The translations under genes and the position numbers were made by a program. Under the pieces are notes generated by a model that saw only the letters and a list, made by a program, of their open reading frames with translations, was not told the origin of the DNA and searched no databases. Of a stretch of 64,000 bases of DNA, positions 1 through 8,651 are shown piece by piece. This DNA is from Paenibacillus humicola (GTDB taxonomy: Bacteria; Bacillota; Bacilli; Paenibacillales; Paenibacillaceae): assembly GCF_028826105.1 (NCBI RefSeq), contig NZ_JAQGPL010000001.1:3126501-3190500 (forward strand), written 5' to 3'. The first letter of the stretch is position 1, and every line of letters begins with the position of its first letter.

Positions 1-1
1 C

Positions 2-1714
2 AAAACGACAGAGACCGACATGCACACAGTTGAAGAGTCGCTTAACGGCTGGCAGCGGTTCTGGGAATTTCCCGGGCAGCACGCCTGGATATCTGAATTC
101 GGCGCGTGGGCGCTCGGCAAACTGGTATTCCTAAGCGGAGCTGTCCTGCTTCTTTCGGCTGCGACTCCCGGCCTCCTCAACAGGCTGCGCTTCGCCGAGG
201 AGCTTCTGTCAGCACCGCTGATGCGTTTATCCCACCAGTTGAGCGTCATTATTGGCTTGATGCTGATCGTTCTTTCCTGGGGAATTTCCCGTCGGGTTAA
301 ACGGGCATACCAATGGACGCTTGGTCTGTTGTGCGCCGGAGCCTTATTTACATTCTCCAAAGCGTTTGATTTTGAAGAAGCGATCTTCTTGCTCTTTGTA
401 GCCCTGCTCCTATATTTATCGCGAGAGCGTTTTTACAGGATTGGGGCTCCAATCAACCGTGAACGCGTGGCTGTCTGGGCTGTAACCACACTTGTTATCG
501 CTTATATTTATGATTTCGTTGCCGCCGGCACCATGCCCAAATTTATTTACCATCTCCCGAAACATCGCTACCTTCACCTGATTTTGAACCCGACTGAGCA
601 TACCGTTGCCATCGTAACGGGACTCGGGATGACGTGGCTTCTCTTATCACTCGCTCTTCTGTTTCGGCCGAATAGGCTTGTTGCGCGCGGGGCCTCGGCA
701 GCCGACCTGGATAAGCTGCGCGGCTTTTTAAGCGAAACACAAGGCAGCCTGCTGACACATATGTTGTTTGCCGGCGACAAAAGCTTTTTCTGGGCATGCG
801 GTGACCGCGTTCTCATTCCCTATTCCATCATCCGCAACAAGTTTGTCGTTCTTGGCGATCCGATCGGTGATCTGTCGCTCATTAATGACGGTATTCAAGA
901 GTGCCAGCACCTTGCGGATTTATACGATTTGGAAGTCGTATTTTACCAAGTGTCTCCGGCGTATCTTCCGATTTATCACGAGAACGGCTACCGGTTTTTC
1001 AAATTGGGGGAAGAAGCGCTCGTGAACCTGTCGACCTTTACGCTGTCCGGAAAGGCCAATACGAATCTTCGCAATGTCAACAATCGCTTTGAACGCGATG
1101 GCTTTCAGTTTGATGTCCTGCAGCCTCCGCATGACAAACAAATTCTGGAGCGTCTTCGCCCGATCTCGAATGAATGGTTAAAAGGTCGGCGGGAAAAAGG
1201 ATTTTCGCTTGGCTGGTTTGAGCCTGCCTATTTGCAGGAATCGCCGATTGCGTTACTGCTGGCGCCGGATGGACAGGCAATCGCTTTTGCATCGCTTGCG
1301 CCGAGTCATGACAACCTGCGGACCATGTCCGTCGACCTGATGCGTCATCTAACGGATACCCCAAACGGGACAATGGACTTCCTGTTTATTCGTTTGTTGG
1401 AATGGTCTCGTGACCAGGGATATTCCTTCTTTAATCTAGGCATGGCGCCCCTGGCCAGCGTCGGCGTAGCGCGTGCCGCCATGCGCGAGGAAAAGCTGGC
1501 AAACCGGGTATATGAATACGGAGGACATTGGTATGGTTTTAAAGGCCTTCGTCATTATAAAGAAAAATTCCGTCCAAAATGGGAGCCGCGCTACCTGGCC
1601 TATCCCGCGCGTATAACCCTTCCCCTTCTTCTTGTCGAATTAATTCTTTTGATTGCCCGACGACCCAATCGAGGACGTGCGGCCAAACGAATAAAAGATT
1701 CGACATCCGATTAG
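2..1714 (+). CDS. mprF: Phosphatidylglycerol lysyltransferase MprF, 5' end cut by window
   Basis: This is the C-terminal part of an MprF-type protein. MprF transfers lysine (or alanine) from aminoacyl-tRNA to phosphatidylglycerol and flips the product to the outer leaflet, which lowers negative surface charge and protects against cationic peptides. The first ~215 residues are a run of membrane helices. The rest is the soluble GNAT-like synthase domain (DUF2156), with the block containing FNLGMAPL and the end motif YGGHWYGFKGLRHYKEKF. An ATG lies at position 20, but the frame is open to the window edge and no ribosome binding site precedes that ATG. Complete MprF proteins are about 850 residues, so the upstream flippase helices probably lie outside the window. 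The short tail after the last membrane-like segment is basic. Function is confident; the specific amino acid transferred cannot be told. Confidence 0.9.
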   Translation, partial: KTTETDMHTVEESLNGWQRFWEFPGQHAWISEFGAWALGKLVFLSGAVLLLSAATPGLLNRLRFAEELLSAPLMRLSHQLSVIIGLMLIVLSWGISRRVKRAYQWTLGLLCAGALFTFSKAFDFEEAIFLLFVALLLYLSRERFYRIGAPINRERVAVWAVTTLVIAYIYDFVAAGTMPKFIYHLPKHRYLHLILNPTEHTVAIVTGLGMTWLLLSLALLFRPNRLVARGASAADLDKLRGFLSETQGSLLTHMLFAGDKSFFWACGDRVLIPYSIIRNKFVVLGDPIGDLSLINDGIQECQHLADLYDLEVVFYQVSPAYLPIYHENGYRFFKLGEEALVNLSTFTLSGKANTNLRNVNNRFERDGFQFDVLQPPHDKQILERLRPISNEWLKGRREKGFSLGWFEPAYLQESPIALLLAPDGQAIAFASLAPSHDNLRTMSVDLMRHLTDTPNGTMDFLFIRLLEWSRDQGYSFFNLGMAPLASVGVARAAMREEKLANRVYEYGGHWYGFKGLRHYKEKFRPKWEPRYLAYPARITLPLLLVELILLIARRPNRGRAAKRIKDSTSD

Positions 1715-1748
1715 ATTAGCGTTCGATTGAGATATCGAACAAGCATAG

Positions 1749-2015
1749 GACTACGTCATTGATCACAAAGCTTGGCGCGGCTTCGGCTTGATGGGTGAGT
1801 TCGACGTGGAAGGCACGGTCGTCCTCAATTTCCTCGCTGGGGACTACTTCGTTGTGCCTGGCACAGGCACTGACAAAGACCGCCTTGCTGAAGAAATCAC
1901 AGGCAAAGTATTCGGCGGCTTGATGCAAGAAATCTCAGACTACAAATACGTTGGTCCTGGTAACTCAACATTCGTCAGAGCAGCTGGAAACGGCGAATTG
2001 TACGGCGAAATGTGA
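1749..2015 (+). pseudogene. Unrecognised ORF, possible 3' remnant of a gene
   Basis: An open frame follows the mprF stop directly, reads without a stop from 1749 and ends at a TGA at 2013-2015. The translated segment (about 88 residues) looks like real coding sequence in its codon use: it contains VEGTVVLNFLAGDYFVVPG and ends in GNGELYGEM. Only internal TTG/ATG starts exist (1788, 1791) and neither has a ribosome binding site, so this is more likely the tail of a lost gene than a complete one. I do not recognise the family. A terminator follows at 2071-2100. Confidence 0.35.
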
Positions 2016-2070
2016 TTTCGTGTCATAAAAGTCGAAGGCTAGTCTCTGTCAAATGACAAAATCAAAAAAC

Positions 2071-2100
2071 AAGGTCTGTCAATGCGACAGACCTTTATTT
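2071..2100 (+). terminator. Rho-independent terminator
   Basis: A perfect 9-bp stem (AGGTCTGTC / GACAGACCT) with a 5-base loop is followed by TTATTTAT. It ends the transcript that carries mprF and the small ORF behind it. Confidence 0.8.
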
Positions 2101-2244
2101 ATAAGAGAAAACATCTGAAAAAATCTTATTCTTGTAATTTTGGCGACGGCTATGCTCCATTTTGAGCTCGACGGGGTTGGTTGCAGTACGGTTGATAAAC
2201 AGCCGGCGCGTCAGAAGGCGTTTCGCATGCCGCATCTATGTCCG

Positions 2245-2322
2245 TCACAGCGGATATCCAAAATGCCGGTTGCCGTACACGCAAGCCGAATAGTCCCGGG
2301 CGCACCAAACGGGTAGTGTCAT
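2245..2322 (-). CDS. Possible 25-residue microprotein
   Basis: This short frame starts with ATG about 20 bases after the stop of the small membrane protein gene at 2343-2561. An AGGAGGAG sequence lies in between, about 12 bases from the ATG, which is longer than ideal. The peptide has two cysteines and many aromatic residues (WCARDYSACVYGNRHFGYPL). It may be a translationally coupled microprotein or a chance frame. No family is recognised. The rest of the 2101-2342 interval shows nothing else I can name. Confidence 0.2.
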   Translation of the reverse strand: MTLPVWCARDYSACVYGNRHFGYPL

Positions 2323-2342
2323 TTCGATGGTACTCCTCCTAA

Positions 2343-2561
2343 CTACATGGTCAATTTTCCGTATATCCAGTTTATTAAAAATAACATGATCGCTAATGCA
2401 ATGTTGAACCAACCAATAATCCTGGATACCTTATGCTCCCTTTTCATCTCTGCCTTTTCATATCTTTTTGCTTCCATAAAGAGAGTAACTATACCGCTTA
2501 ATAATAACATAATCAAGACATATCCAACATTAGCTACGATTCCTCCAACAAATCCCACCAA
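2343..2561 (-). CDS. CLC_0170-family small membrane protein
   Basis: This 72-residue protein has two membrane helices (about residues 8-29 and 48-66). They are separated by a charged linker with the pattern EAKRYEKAEMKREHKVSRIIGW, which resembles the CLC_0170 family of tiny Firmicute membrane proteins of unknown function. The first codon is TTG; the GTG at the second codon has better spacing (7 bases) from the AAAGGGGA ribosome binding site, so the true start may be 2558. The gene stands alone on the minus strand between plus-strand genes. Gene identity is fairly sure; no role can be assigned. Confidence 0.7.
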   Translation of the reverse strand: MVGFVGGIVANVGYVLIMLLLSGIVTLFMEAKRYEKAEMKREHKVSRIIGWFNIALAIMLFLINWIYGKLTM

Positions 2562-2774
2562 ACAGTCCCCTTTTCCAATTTTAGGGGTATTATAACCTAT
2601 TCCGAGTTTATTTACTCAACGATTATTTGCGCTCCCGATTCCGCGCTTTAACTGTTGGGATCACGTATTTCCAAGGAAAATAAAAATGTTTGGGCACATG
2701 CCGTTATCAATACATGATTTGCCCATACCTTGATAAAGGAAAGCATCATGATTTTAATTGGAGGGTGATGTCAA

Positions 2775-2966
2775 ATGGAATATTTCCGAAGACAGGTATG
2801 GGATCGGTTTGTAACACTTAGAGTCCTATATCCAAGGCAAGTAAACGTATCCTTCGATGAGTTTTGGAATGAATTTCTGGCACGATATCAACGGCTGGAA
2901 GATCCCCCGACGGATACTTTTTATGATGAAGTGTATAAGGAGTTTGAAAAGCGTGCTGCACACTGA
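2775..2966 (+). CDS. Small hypothetical protein (63 aa)
   Basis: This is a 63-residue, acidic and aromatic-rich soluble protein with no signal peptide or membrane segment. The ATG is preceded by GGAGGGTGATG at good spacing, which strongly supports translation. No family is recognised. Its TGA stop is followed in the same frame by a further ~60 open codons ending at 3146 (see the separate entry), so the gene may once have been longer or may be followed by a second small gene. Confidence 0.55.
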   Translation: MEYFRRQVWDRFVTLRVLYPRQVNVSFDEFWNEFLARYQRLEDPPTDTFYDEVYKEFEKRAAH

Positions 2967-3005
2967 GAAATCACGGTAATTGCCTATTTAGTCCATGGAT
3001 TCAGA

Positions 3006-3146
3006 ATGGGACAAGTGGTAGTATTGGAGTATAAAGAAATCTTTTTCCGGCATAAACTAAAAAAGAGTCTTCGCCGAGTGGAACTGCAAAGACTCTCGGA
3101 CAAAAAGCTGTGGTCAAACCCCATGGCGCGCAAAGATTTGCTCTAA
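3006..3146 (+). CDS. Possible 46-residue basic peptide or read-through tail
   Basis: An ATG-started frame of 46 codons lies in the same reading frame as the small gene just upstream, separated from it only by that gene's TGA and 13 further sense codons. The peptide is lysine- and arginine-rich (RHKLKKSLRRVELQRL). There is no ribosome binding site before the ATG. The stop codon overlaps the first arm of a terminator-like hairpin. It may be the severed 3' half of the upstream gene, or chance. Confidence 0.2.
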   Translation: MGQVVVLEYKEIFFRHKLKKSLRRVELQRLSDKKLWSNPMARKDLL

Positions 3147-3200
3147 GCGAAACCCACCGTTAGGCGGCCAACCTTACGCGGTGGGTTTTCGCTTGTTTAG
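3145..3200 (+). terminator. Terminator-like hairpin
   Basis: The arms AAGCGAAACCCACCG and CGGTGGGTTTTCGCTT pair with one bulge across a ~19-base loop, followed by GTTTAG. The hairpin could end the small genes at 2775-3146. The remaining bases to the efflux gene start (3201-3505) contain no gene or regulator that I can support. Confidence 0.55.
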
Positions 3201-3505
3201 CTTCCGTTCCCAGCTGTAGGTTTTACTATTTCACTTGTCTACTATTTGGGGGGCATATCACACTATCCTGCAGTTGAACGGATTAAGAGGCGTCGGCCGG
3301 TTTCGGACCTGAAACCCAAGCTACTGCCTTTTCCCCAATTTTAATACAGTCATATTGTCCCCGATAACTTGACTGTCCCCTACTACAGGTTTTTCCCCTT
3401 GATTACATCTATACCGGATATATGCTGAAAAAATTATTATTTGCAATGAACATTCGCCCGCCTAACCAAGTCCTTTTCTGTATTAGGAGAGGAGAGAATA
3501 AATTT

Positions 3506-6500
3506 ATGCAACGATTTATCGAATCGTTCATACGGCGGGCGCCGGTCCTCACAATCATCGTCGCACTTCTGCTTGCTTGGGGTGCAATTTCTGCCCTTCA
3601 GATGCAGCGCGATTATTTACCGGGTATCAACAATACAACACTGATGGTATCGCTTCGGGCATCATCGTATCAAGCGGATCAAGTAAAGCGCGAGCTCACT
3701 ATGCCGCTTGAAGAAGTAATCCGGAGAACAGATGGAATCGTCAACCTCGATACGACATCCTATGACGGCGGCTTGCTCATGAATGTGTACTATCCCATGA
3801 ATTATAACATGGCCAAGGCCGAACAAGATATCCGGATGGCAATTAATGATGCCGAATTGCCGGGCGATGTCAATAAGCCGTCCGTTACCCGGCTGACGAT
3901 TAGCACCTTTCCAATTCTCAGCTACAGCCTGATGGCCAAGACTGCGGCAGTCGATGATATAACGCTGCAATCAACGGTCCAAAGCCGCATCGTTAATCTG
4001 CTGAAATCCGTCCCGGGTGTCGCGGATGTGCAAACGGTCGGCGGCGCAAGCGAAGGCTACGTCGTCTTGATCCGAACAAAGGACCTAACGGCAGCCGGTA
4101 TGACGATGGATGATTTCAATACATCGATTGCGGCACAGACCTCGTCTTTGCAAGGGTATATGTCGAACGTCAAATCCTCCTTTCCAGTACGGATTGAGGG
4201 CTGGGATCTGACGGAAAAGGAATTGAACAATCTTCTTATCAAAAACAAATTCGGTCAGCAAGTCCCGCTCTCGGCGGTCGCATCGGTATCCCGTTCACTA
4301 ACCGACGTCAAGACCGTATCGCGTACGGACGGCAAAGCCAGCGTCCTGATCAACGTCATCAAGACGCCGGGCGCCAGCATCACGGACGTAGCGGCGAACG
4401 TTAAAGCACGTGTAGCCGCGCTGCCCGATGTCAAAAACGGAAATGTCTCTATGACACTTACGGCGGATCGCGCGCATGACCTGAATGCATCATTAATGGG
4501 GCTGGTCCGCGAAGGGCTTTTAGGCTGTTTATTTTCCATGCTCTGCGTCCTATTCTTTTTTCGAAACGTCCGTTCGACGCTGCTGGTCGCCGTATCGCTT
4601 CCTGTCTCTTTGCTTGCGACAACAGCGATCTTAAAAAGCATGGGCGTTACACTGAATATATTAACGGTGTCCGGCCTCATTGTTGCGATGGGCCGGATAG
4701 TCGATGACGCCATTGTTATTCTGGATAATATGTATCGCCGGATACAAGAAAAAGGAGAGCAATCCTCGCTGCATGTTTTGGCATCATCTGTCGTCGAAAT
4801 GCTACCGGCTATCTTAGGCTCTACGGCGACGACGATTGCCGTCTACGTGCCGATCGCATTGGTTGGAGGCATTATTGGCGCTTCGTATTCCGGTTTCGCT
4901 TGGTCGGTTGTCATAGCGCTTACTGTTTCATTTCTTGTAGCAATGCTCGTGATTCCGGCCTTCGCTTATATGGGCTGGCACAAGCCCGGCAGTAAGGCTG
5001 TGACGCTCGAGCCTATCGTGAAGCCTTTCCTGACAGCCGCGTTAAAACACCGAAAAATCGTGCTCGCTGTATCGCTGATCGTATTCATAACTGCGGCATT
5101 TCTCGCTTCACGGCTTCCGTTCAGCCTGCTGCCAAGCACTGCAAGCGGTCAAGTGGCCATTCAATTGGAGCTGCCGAAAGGAACTCCGCTGCCCGCAGTG
5201 GATCAAGCGGTTCAAAGTGTGGAACAAGTGCTCCGGCAAGATCCTCAGGTTGCCTCGTTCTCTGCCACAATCGGCTCGTCGTTTACGCCGCAGGCCGACG
5301 ACGTATTCGATCAAGGCGGCGGTTATATCCAGCAGCCCAACATCGCGAACCTGTCGGTTTCACTGAAGAACAAAAAAAACGTAAACGACTATATTCCGAT
5401 TTTGCAGGCGAAACTGACGAAACAAAAGGGTCCGGCGGCCGTAACGGTAACGAACCAAAATATTGCAGGCGACGATTCAACGATCAATGTCATGTTGAGC
5501 GGTGCGGATGCAGCTACGCTTGATAAAGCAGCGTCCGTTGTTCGCGCCAAACTTTCCGGTATTACCGGCCTTAACGTCGCAGGCAAAACAGATTTAACAA
5601 GCGGCAATCCGAAATTCACGATTACCCTTGATCGAGAAAAAGTAGTAAAAGCCGGCGTAAAAACAGATGATATTTATAAGTTGATAACTCGTTATTTGGC
5701 AAAAGGAAAAGACTTTGACATTCCGGTTTCGACTGCTGCAGGTGCAATTTCGGTCGACGTCTATATAGATCCGATAAAGTCGGGACTTATGAACGGAGAT
5801 GAGAGCTTGCCCGCTTATACGCCGGAGCAGGTACTTGCCTCGTTTGCTGCAGAAACAGTAAAAGGAACAGGCGGCTCAAGCTATCGTTTGGACCAGCTCG
5901 GAACGATCCGCCATAGTGAAGCCGTCTCCACGATTCAAGAACGCGACGGGGAGCCTTATACGGTCGTATCGGCACGCATTATCTCGAATGACGTGAGCGG
6001 CGTTTCCAAAGCCGTAAACCATACGCTAAAAACCATAGCATTGCCGAGTGGTGTCAATTACTCCCTTGGCGGTATCACGCAGCAGGTAACTCAGATGATC
6101 GTCGAAATGGCGATCGCGGTCGCGGTCTCGATTCTGCTTGTACTGCTTATTACGAGCTTAGTGTTCCGCGGCTGGCGCGCTCCGCTTGCCGTCCTCGTCA
6201 GCATTCCGCTAGCGTTATCCGGCATCGTGCTCGCGCTTTATGCCGTGCACGGTCAGTGGAATCTGGCCGCGCTCATCGGAGCGCTCATGTTAATCGGCAT
6301 CGTTGTTACGAATGGTATCGTACTCATCGATAAGATTGAGCGAAACCGTCGTGAGGGGCTGAGCCTGCGCGGCGCAGTCATGCAGGGCACCCTGTCTCGG
6401 GTGCGCCCGATCTTCATGACGGCGGCTACAACTGTACTGACGCTTATTCCGCTTGGGTTATCCGGGGATGACGGTACAGTCATTTCCAGAATTCTTGGTG

Positions 6501-6628
6501 TTGTGGTTATCGGGGGTATGGTGACCTCGACGCTTAATAGCCTTGTCGTCATACCCATCCTGTATGAAGCGTTAAACCGGAAGAGCAGCCGGGCACAAAA
6601 CATTCCTGAGCATGGTGTTTCTGGTTAA
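3506..6628 (+). CDS. RND-family efflux permease (AcrB/SwrC-like)
   Basis: This 1040-residue inner-membrane proton antiporter belongs to the AcrB/MexB superfamily (SwrC/YerP in Bacillus). It has 12 predicted membrane helices: one at the N terminus (about residues 15-35), five after the first large extracytoplasmic loop and six in the second half. Between the helices are two periplasmic-type porter domains. The acidic pair D400-D401 in VDDAIVILDN of TM4 matches the conserved proton-relay residues. An in-frame ATG at 3422 has no ribosome binding site; the ATG at 3506 follows AGGAGAGGAGAG and is the better start. No membrane-fusion protein or outer-membrane channel gene is adjacent, as is common for Gram-positive RND pumps. 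The substrate is unknown; surfactants, lipids and antibiotics are known for relatives. Confidence 0.9.
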   Translation: MQRFIESFIRRAPVLTIIVALLLAWGAISALQMQRDYLPGINNTTLMVSLRASSYQADQVKRELTMPLEEVIRRTDGIVNLDTTSYDGGLLMNVYYPMNYNMAKAEQDIRMAINDAELPGDVNKPSVTRLTISTFPILSYSLMAKTAAVDDITLQSTVQSRIVNLLKSVPGVADVQTVGGASEGYVVLIRTKDLTAAGMTMDDFNTSIAAQTSSLQGYMSNVKSSFPVRIEGWDLTEKELNNLLIKNKFGQQVPLSAVASVSRSLTDVKTVSRTDGKASVLINVIKTPGASITDVAANVKARVAALPDVKNGNVSMTLTADRAHDLNASLMGLVREGLLGCLFSMLCVLFFFRNVRSTLLVAVSLPVSLLATTAILKSMGVTLNILTVSGLIVAMGRIVDDAIVILDNMYRRIQEKGEQSSLHVLASSVVEMLPAILGSTATTIAVYVPIALVGGIIGASYSGFAWSVVIALTVSFLVAMLVIPAFAYMGWHKPGSKAVTLEPIVKPFLTAALKHRKIVLAVSLIVFITAAFLASRLPFSLLPSTASGQVAIQLELPKGTPLPAVDQAVQSVEQVLRQDPQVASFSATIGSSFTPQADDVFDQGGGYIQQPNIANLSVSLKNKKNVNDYIPILQAKLTKQKGPAAVTVTNQNIAGDDSTINVMLSGADAATLDKAASVVRAKLSGITGLNVAGKTDLTSGNPKFTITLDREKVVKAGVKTDDIYKLITRYLAKGKDFDIPVSTAAGAISVDVYIDPIKSGLMNGDESLPAYTPEQVLASFAAETVKGTGGSSYRLDQLGTIRHSEAVSTIQERDGEPYTVVSARIISNDVSGVSKAVNHTLKTIALPSGVNYSLGGITQQVTQMIVEMAIAVAVSILLVLLITSLVFRGWRAPLAVLVSIPLALSGIVLALYAVHGQWNLAALIGALMLIGIVVTNGIVLIDKIERNRREGLSLRGAVMQGTLSRVRPIFMTAATTVLTLIPLGLSGDDGTVISRILGVVVIGGMVTSTLNSLVVIPILYEALNRKSSRAQNIPEHGVSG

Positions 6629-6640
6629 ACGAACGAAAAA

Positions 6641-6677
6641 ACAAGGCGGATCGGAAGACTCGGCCCGCCTTTCTTGT
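6641..6677 (+). terminator. Rho-independent terminator
   Basis: AAGGCGG pairs with CCGCCTT across a 15-base loop, with flanking ACAA/TTGT pairing and a T-rich exit. It separates the efflux gene from the DedA-PAP2 gene. Confidence 0.65.
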
Positions 6678-6694
6678 AACTGGGGGTCACCATC

Positions 6695-7981
6695 ATGAAT
6701 CTATTTGCGACTCTTCTTGAGCATTACGGATACATCCTCATTTTTTTGTTCCTCACACTCGAAATGCTTGCCCTGCCGCTACCTGGTGAAATGATGATGA
6801 GTTATACCGGCTTATTCGTTTATGAAGCGAAGCTGAACTGGTTACTCAGTATCGTATCGGCAGGCGCAGGCGCATTGACCGGCGTGACATTATCGTACGC
6901 GATCGGATACCGTCTTGGGCGCCCCTTTATTACGCGATATGGGAGACGGGTCCATTTTACGGAAGAACGAATGGACAAGTTGACCGGTTGGTTCGAAAAA
7001 TACGGCGAGAAACTGCTGTTCATCGCTTATTTTATTCCGGGTGTCCGGCATGTCACGGGATACTTCTGCGGCATCACGCGGATGCCCTACGGCCGTTACG
7101 CGCTTTACGCCTATTCGGGTGCATTCTTTTGGGTGAGTTTGTTCATTTCACTGGGCAAAGTACTAGGCCCGAAATGGGAGCAGTATCATTCGACTGTAAA
7201 CCGCTACATGCTGGTATTCGCCGTCGCCTCGGCTTTGCTTACGGTGATTATCTATCTAATCCGTAAATATAAAAGGCGCGCGGCGGAGAGCTTACTGCGG
7301 TTGTTAACACAGGGTGTTTACCGGTTCAACTCGTTTGGTAAGGTCCGTTTTTTGCTGCTGGCCTCGTTTGCAGTATTCGTTCTTTTTTTCTCTCTCATGC
7401 TTGGTGTGATTCAAGATTTTCTGGCGCATGAGTACGGACAATTCGACGAAATCACTTTTTATTTGGTATCGGTTGCCTTTGGTCCTGAATGGCAAAGCCG
7501 AATGAACAGCTTCGCCACACTTGGGACCCCCAAGCTATACGTCCTTGTGTTTGTGCTCGCGGCAGTATGGATTCTGCTGCACAGCCGGGAGCGGAAGCTC
7601 GATCTATTTTTTCTGGCCTGGGTAATTGCCGGGGGCGAGTTATTCAACGAGGGACTGCGGCTTTTGTTCCATCGTCCTGGTCCTGTTTCGGCTGGTGTAA
7701 GACTGTTCGACACGTTCCCCAGCAAGGAATCGTTGATTTCACTGACAGTATGCGGATTCTCGGCTTATTTGCTGCTCCGGCATTACCGGTACCGGCTTAT
7801 CCGCGTACCTATCGTCTTCGGCGTGATTTTCGTTTGTCTGGCTGTGGGCGTCAGCCGCATTTATTTCAAGGTGCAGTATCCGAGCGATGTATTTGCCGGG
7901 TACGTGTTCGGTGGGGCATGGCTCAGTTTGCATGTGCTGTTGCTTGAGATTTTACGAAAATTTAAGAGTAATACCCAATAA
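6695..7981 (+). CDS. DedA (SNARE-assoc/VTT) - PAP2 fusion membrane protein
   Basis: This 428-residue membrane protein has two parts. Residues 1-190 are a DedA/VTT-domain protein with the family block FIPGVRHVTGYFCG (113-126); relatives such as UptA and DedA move undecaprenyl-phosphate or other lipids across the membrane. Residues ~215-420 have the fold layout of a PAP2 lipid phosphatase (five to six helices), but the catalytic motifs are degenerate. The first-motif lysine is R322 and its RP is G329-P330. PSGH reads PSKE (342-345). The SR-x5-H-x3-D motif reads S387-R388...Q394...D398. Both catalytic histidines are therefore missing and the domain is probably not a phosphatase. The ATG follows GGGGGTCACC at good spacing. 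The likely role is lipid-carrier handling, with the dead domain perhaps structural or substrate-binding. Confidence 0.85.
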   Translation: MNLFATLLEHYGYILIFLFLTLEMLALPLPGEMMMSYTGLFVYEAKLNWLLSIVSAGAGALTGVTLSYAIGYRLGRPFITRYGRRVHFTEERMDKLTGWFEKYGEKLLFIAYFIPGVRHVTGYFCGITRMPYGRYALYAYSGAFFWVSLFISLGKVLGPKWEQYHSTVNRYMLVFAVASALLTVIIYLIRKYKRRAAESLLRLLTQGVYRFNSFGKVRFLLLASFAVFVLFFSLMLGVIQDFLAHEYGQFDEITFYLVSVAFGPEWQSRMNSFATLGTPKLYVLVFVLAAVWILLHSRERKLDLFFLAWVIAGGELFNEGLRLLFHRPGPVSAGVRLFDTFPSKESLISLTVCGFSAYLLLRHYRYRLIRVPIVFGVIFVCLAVGVSRIYFKVQYPSDVFAGYVFGGAWLSLHVLLLEILRKFKSNTQ

Positions 7982-8115
7982 AAATCGTTTATTGTTTTGC
8001 CGTAAGGCCTATGCTATAAGGATTGTTCAAACATCTGATCTGCGATGGACTTTTGAACGGTGACACAATATGCCATACTAAGAGTAGCTTCTTTACCGGC
8101 AGGAGTTGAACAAGT

Positions 8116-8649
8116 GTGGTGGACGAGGAGCTGCGCGGAATCATCGAACTTGCAAGACGCGGCGACCAAGACGCTTTCGCCAAGCTGGTAACGCGTTTTA
8201 AAGGACATGTATACCGCTATGCCGCAGGCATGCTGGGCGACCGGATGGATGCGGAAGATGCGGCTCAAGAAGCATTCACCAAGGCTTATTTTGCGATGGG
8301 AAAGCTTGACGACGCACACGCATTCTTCGGCTGGCTGATGCAAATCGTCACCAATCATTGCAAAGACAAGCTGCGGCAGCGTATGAAACGCTTCGAGACC
8401 GGTGATATGCCGGATGAGACGGTACCCGATACGTCCGCCGCGGACCCGGCTGTGAAAATGTCGATCGAAGAGGCTTTGGGGCGGCTTTCCATCGAACACC
8501 GAGAGACCGTTCTTCTGCATGACGTACAAGGCTTCCGATATGACGAAATCGCCAAATTGACAGGGATCCCGATCGGAACGGTAAAATCCCGGCTGTTCAC
8601 CGCAAGGATGTCGCTTCGAAAGCTGTTAGACAAAGGAGAGGGGGAGTAA
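8116..8649 (+). CDS. ECF-type RNA polymerase sigma factor
   Basis: This is a 177-residue sigma-70 family factor of the extracytoplasmic-function group. Sigma region 2 covers about residues 24-92 (with DRMDAEDAAQEAFTKAYF) and region 4 about residues 118-170 (YDEIAKLTGIPIGTVKSRL). The GTG start follows CAGGAGTTGAACAA. Three bases after its stop begins a zinc-finger anti-sigma gene, and a membrane protein gene follows, so all three form one operon. By family precedent the factor is held inactive at the membrane by the anti-sigma factor and released under envelope stress. A loose -35/-10-like pair (TTGAAC near 8055) lies upstream but is too weak to call. Confidence 0.93.
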   Translation: MVDEELRGIIELARRGDQDAFAKLVTRFKGHVYRYAAGMLGDRMDAEDAAQEAFTKAYFAMGKLDDAHAFFGWLMQIVTNHCKDKLRQRMKRFETGDMPDETVPDTSAADPAVKMSIEEALGRLSIEHRETVLLHDVQGFRYDEIAKLTGIPIGTVKSRLFTARMSLRKLLDKGEGE

Positions 8650-8651
8650 CG

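Noticed and set aside
3422..3505. Earlier ATG of the efflux pump
   Set aside because: No ribosome binding site, and it would add a non-conserved N-terminus; AGGAGAGGAGAG supports 3506.
8020..8115. Autoregulatory ECF promoter before the sigma gene
   Set aside because: The TTGAAC/TGAAC stretch has no convincing partner -10, so a promoter call is not supported.
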